From: Drosophila pseudoobscura
Lineage: Eukaryota; Arthropoda; Insecta; Diptera; Drosophilidae
Direction: 5' to 3'
Assembly: GCF_009870125.1 (NCBI RefSeq)
Contig: NC_046683.1
Location: 4,712,001-4,776,000, forward strand
DNA: 64,000 nucleotides
Part shown: positions 63,311 to 64,000 of the stretch, one piece after another
Layout: each line of letters begins with the position of its first letter
How positions within the stretch are numbered: the stretch's first letter is position 1
Program-made: the position numbers and the translations under genes
Notes under the pieces: generated by a model
Told to the model about the DNA's origin: nothing
Database searches by the model: none
The model's input: the letters and a program-made list of their open reading frames with translations, nothing else

Positions 63311-63515
63311 AATAAACCATAACCCTAGAGCTAGTTTGTCATCTATATACGAGTACATGCATATTATTATGATTTGTGAACAGAAACTGTGAAATAATTT
63401 GTTCTTTCTCCCTCTGCATTGCACACAACACCAACACACCAAACACACAAACATTACCTAAGCGGAAAGTGATTTATTTGAGTTTGCTCTTATTTTGTAA
63501 TTTCGCCTCAATAAA
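63311..63515 (+). terminator. Jafrac1 polyadenylation signals
   Basis: AATAAA at 63311-63316 and a second at 63510-63515, 117 and 316 bases after the stop codon, suggest two alternative 3' ends. Confidence 0.6.
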
Positions 63516-63626
63516 ACTGTATTGAATACTAAGATGCACACGTGGGTCTTTATCAGGGGGAGGTCCGGGCCCGTTCCGGCCAACAGACGGACGGACTTTC
63601 GCCCTGCTTATCTGCCTGCGGGGCTT

Positions 63627-63854
63627 TTATCGCAGGTCCCAGACATAGACCGAGCCGATTGCGAAATAGCAGCCGGCGATTATACGGAGTATTAATATGC
63701 CGAGAATGCCGGAACCCAACGTCACCAGTCCACAGAGCAGCCGCAGTTGCAGCGCCAGCAGCTGATGGATGACTATGACACAGTGCCAGCAGTGGGTTAC
63801 GCTGCACTTCCCCTTTCGCCATAGTATTCCCGTTTTGGATTCCCGTTTTTTTTT
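63627..63854 (-). CDS. Hydrophobic C-terminal frame, possible membrane-protein exon
   Basis: On the minus strand a 75-codon frame ends at TAA 63629-63627. After a basic start (RESKTGILWRKGKC) it reads CVIVIHQLLALQLRLLCGLV, then about 25 mostly aliphatic residues including SGILGILILRIIAG, and ends YFAIGSVYVWDLR. This fits one long or two short membrane spans and a short polar tail. There is no ATG in frame, so it would be a terminal exon whose acceptor I cannot fix; the upstream bases are purine-rich. It would be convergent with Jafrac1. The plus strand also has partly open frames here, so chance is possible. No family is recognised. Confidence 0.3.
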   Translation of the reverse strand, partial: KKKRESKTGILWRKGKCSVTHCWHCVIVIHQLLALQLRLLCGLVTLGSGILGILILRIIAGCYFAIGSVYVWDLR

Positions 63855-64000
63855 TCAATGTTAAGTGCAAGCGAGAGGTGACGTGGATGTCTTGCATATT
63901 AAGCAGGTCTCGGCGGGGCTCTTTCTGTGTGTGCGAAAGTGATGGATGGAGTGAGATGTTGTGCTTGCGATCCGCTCCGTGTCAAGCCCTCCCGCTTTTC
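63855..64000. other. Window end, nothing assigned
   Basis: Short non-coding sequence, or an interior part of the putative minus-strand gene. Nothing further could be supported before the cut. Confidence 0.4.

Noticed and set aside
1-64000. tRNA, rRNA, snoRNA and CRISPR features
   Set aside because: I looked for tRNA B-box-like GGTTCGAATCC words and other signatures and found no convincing hit; CRISPR arrays do not occur in animal nuclear DNA, and the short tandem arrays seen are microsatellites.

Overview
The window is nuclear DNA of a fruit fly (Drosophila). It has short introns with fly-type splice sites, DRE and other fly core-promoter words, and unmistakable fly proteins: Raf/pole hole, Jafrac1 and the mitochondrial ribosomal protein L14. 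Protein differences and gene order indicate a species other than D. melanogaster. From memory of the melanogaster map, all recognisable genes belong to the X chromosome (Muller element A), but phl/mRpL14 (cytological 2F area) and the PRPF38B-like gene/IP3K2/Jafrac1 (11E area) are far apart there. An obscura-group or similarly rearranged X is therefore likely. The species is an inference, not a reading.

Layout. 1-22.8 kb: non-coding, probably mostly the long 5' region of a Cordon-bleu-like gene. It holds up to three candidate non-coding first exons (ending near 3672, 18144 and 22010), many microsatellites, a microRNA-like hairpin at 13.7 kb and a coding-looking island on the minus strand at 1.5-2.3 kb. 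23.0-27.1 kb: three coding exons of the Cobl-like protein (ubiquitin-like fold, KKRVAPRPP/KKKAAPAPP motifs, C-terminal WH2-like helix). 28.7-29.2 kb: mRpL14, convergent with phl (Raf kinase; five coding exons, minus strand, 32.6-30.0 kb). 33.4-33.9 kb: a diverged inverted repeat in the gap where the two melanogaster blocks meet. 34.2-36.2 kb: PRPF38B-like splicing factor, six coding exons. 40.5-60.4 kb: IP3K2, an inositol 1,4,5-trisphosphate 3-kinase with three alternative N-terminal coding exons (580, 117 and 355 residues) that can each splice in phase to one 326-residue calmodulin-binding/catalytic core. 62.6-63.2 kb: Jafrac1, a 2-Cys peroxiredoxin. 63.6-63.9 kb: a very hydrophobic minus-strand reading frame that may be the last exon of an unrecognised membrane protein.

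Functionally the genes are independent: signalling (Raf, IP3K2), actin (Cobl-like), splicing, mitochondrial translation and redox defence. mRpL14 and the PRPF38B-like gene have DRE-type promoters, whereas the Cobl-like gene and IP3K2 have long, multi-promoter, repeat-rich 5' regions typical of developmentally regulated genes. The most striking non-genic signal is the 8-base word TACGAGTA/TACTCGTA, found at least 20 times, only in non-coding DNA, where about two would be expected. No rRNA, tRNA, CRISPR array or intact transposon was seen.
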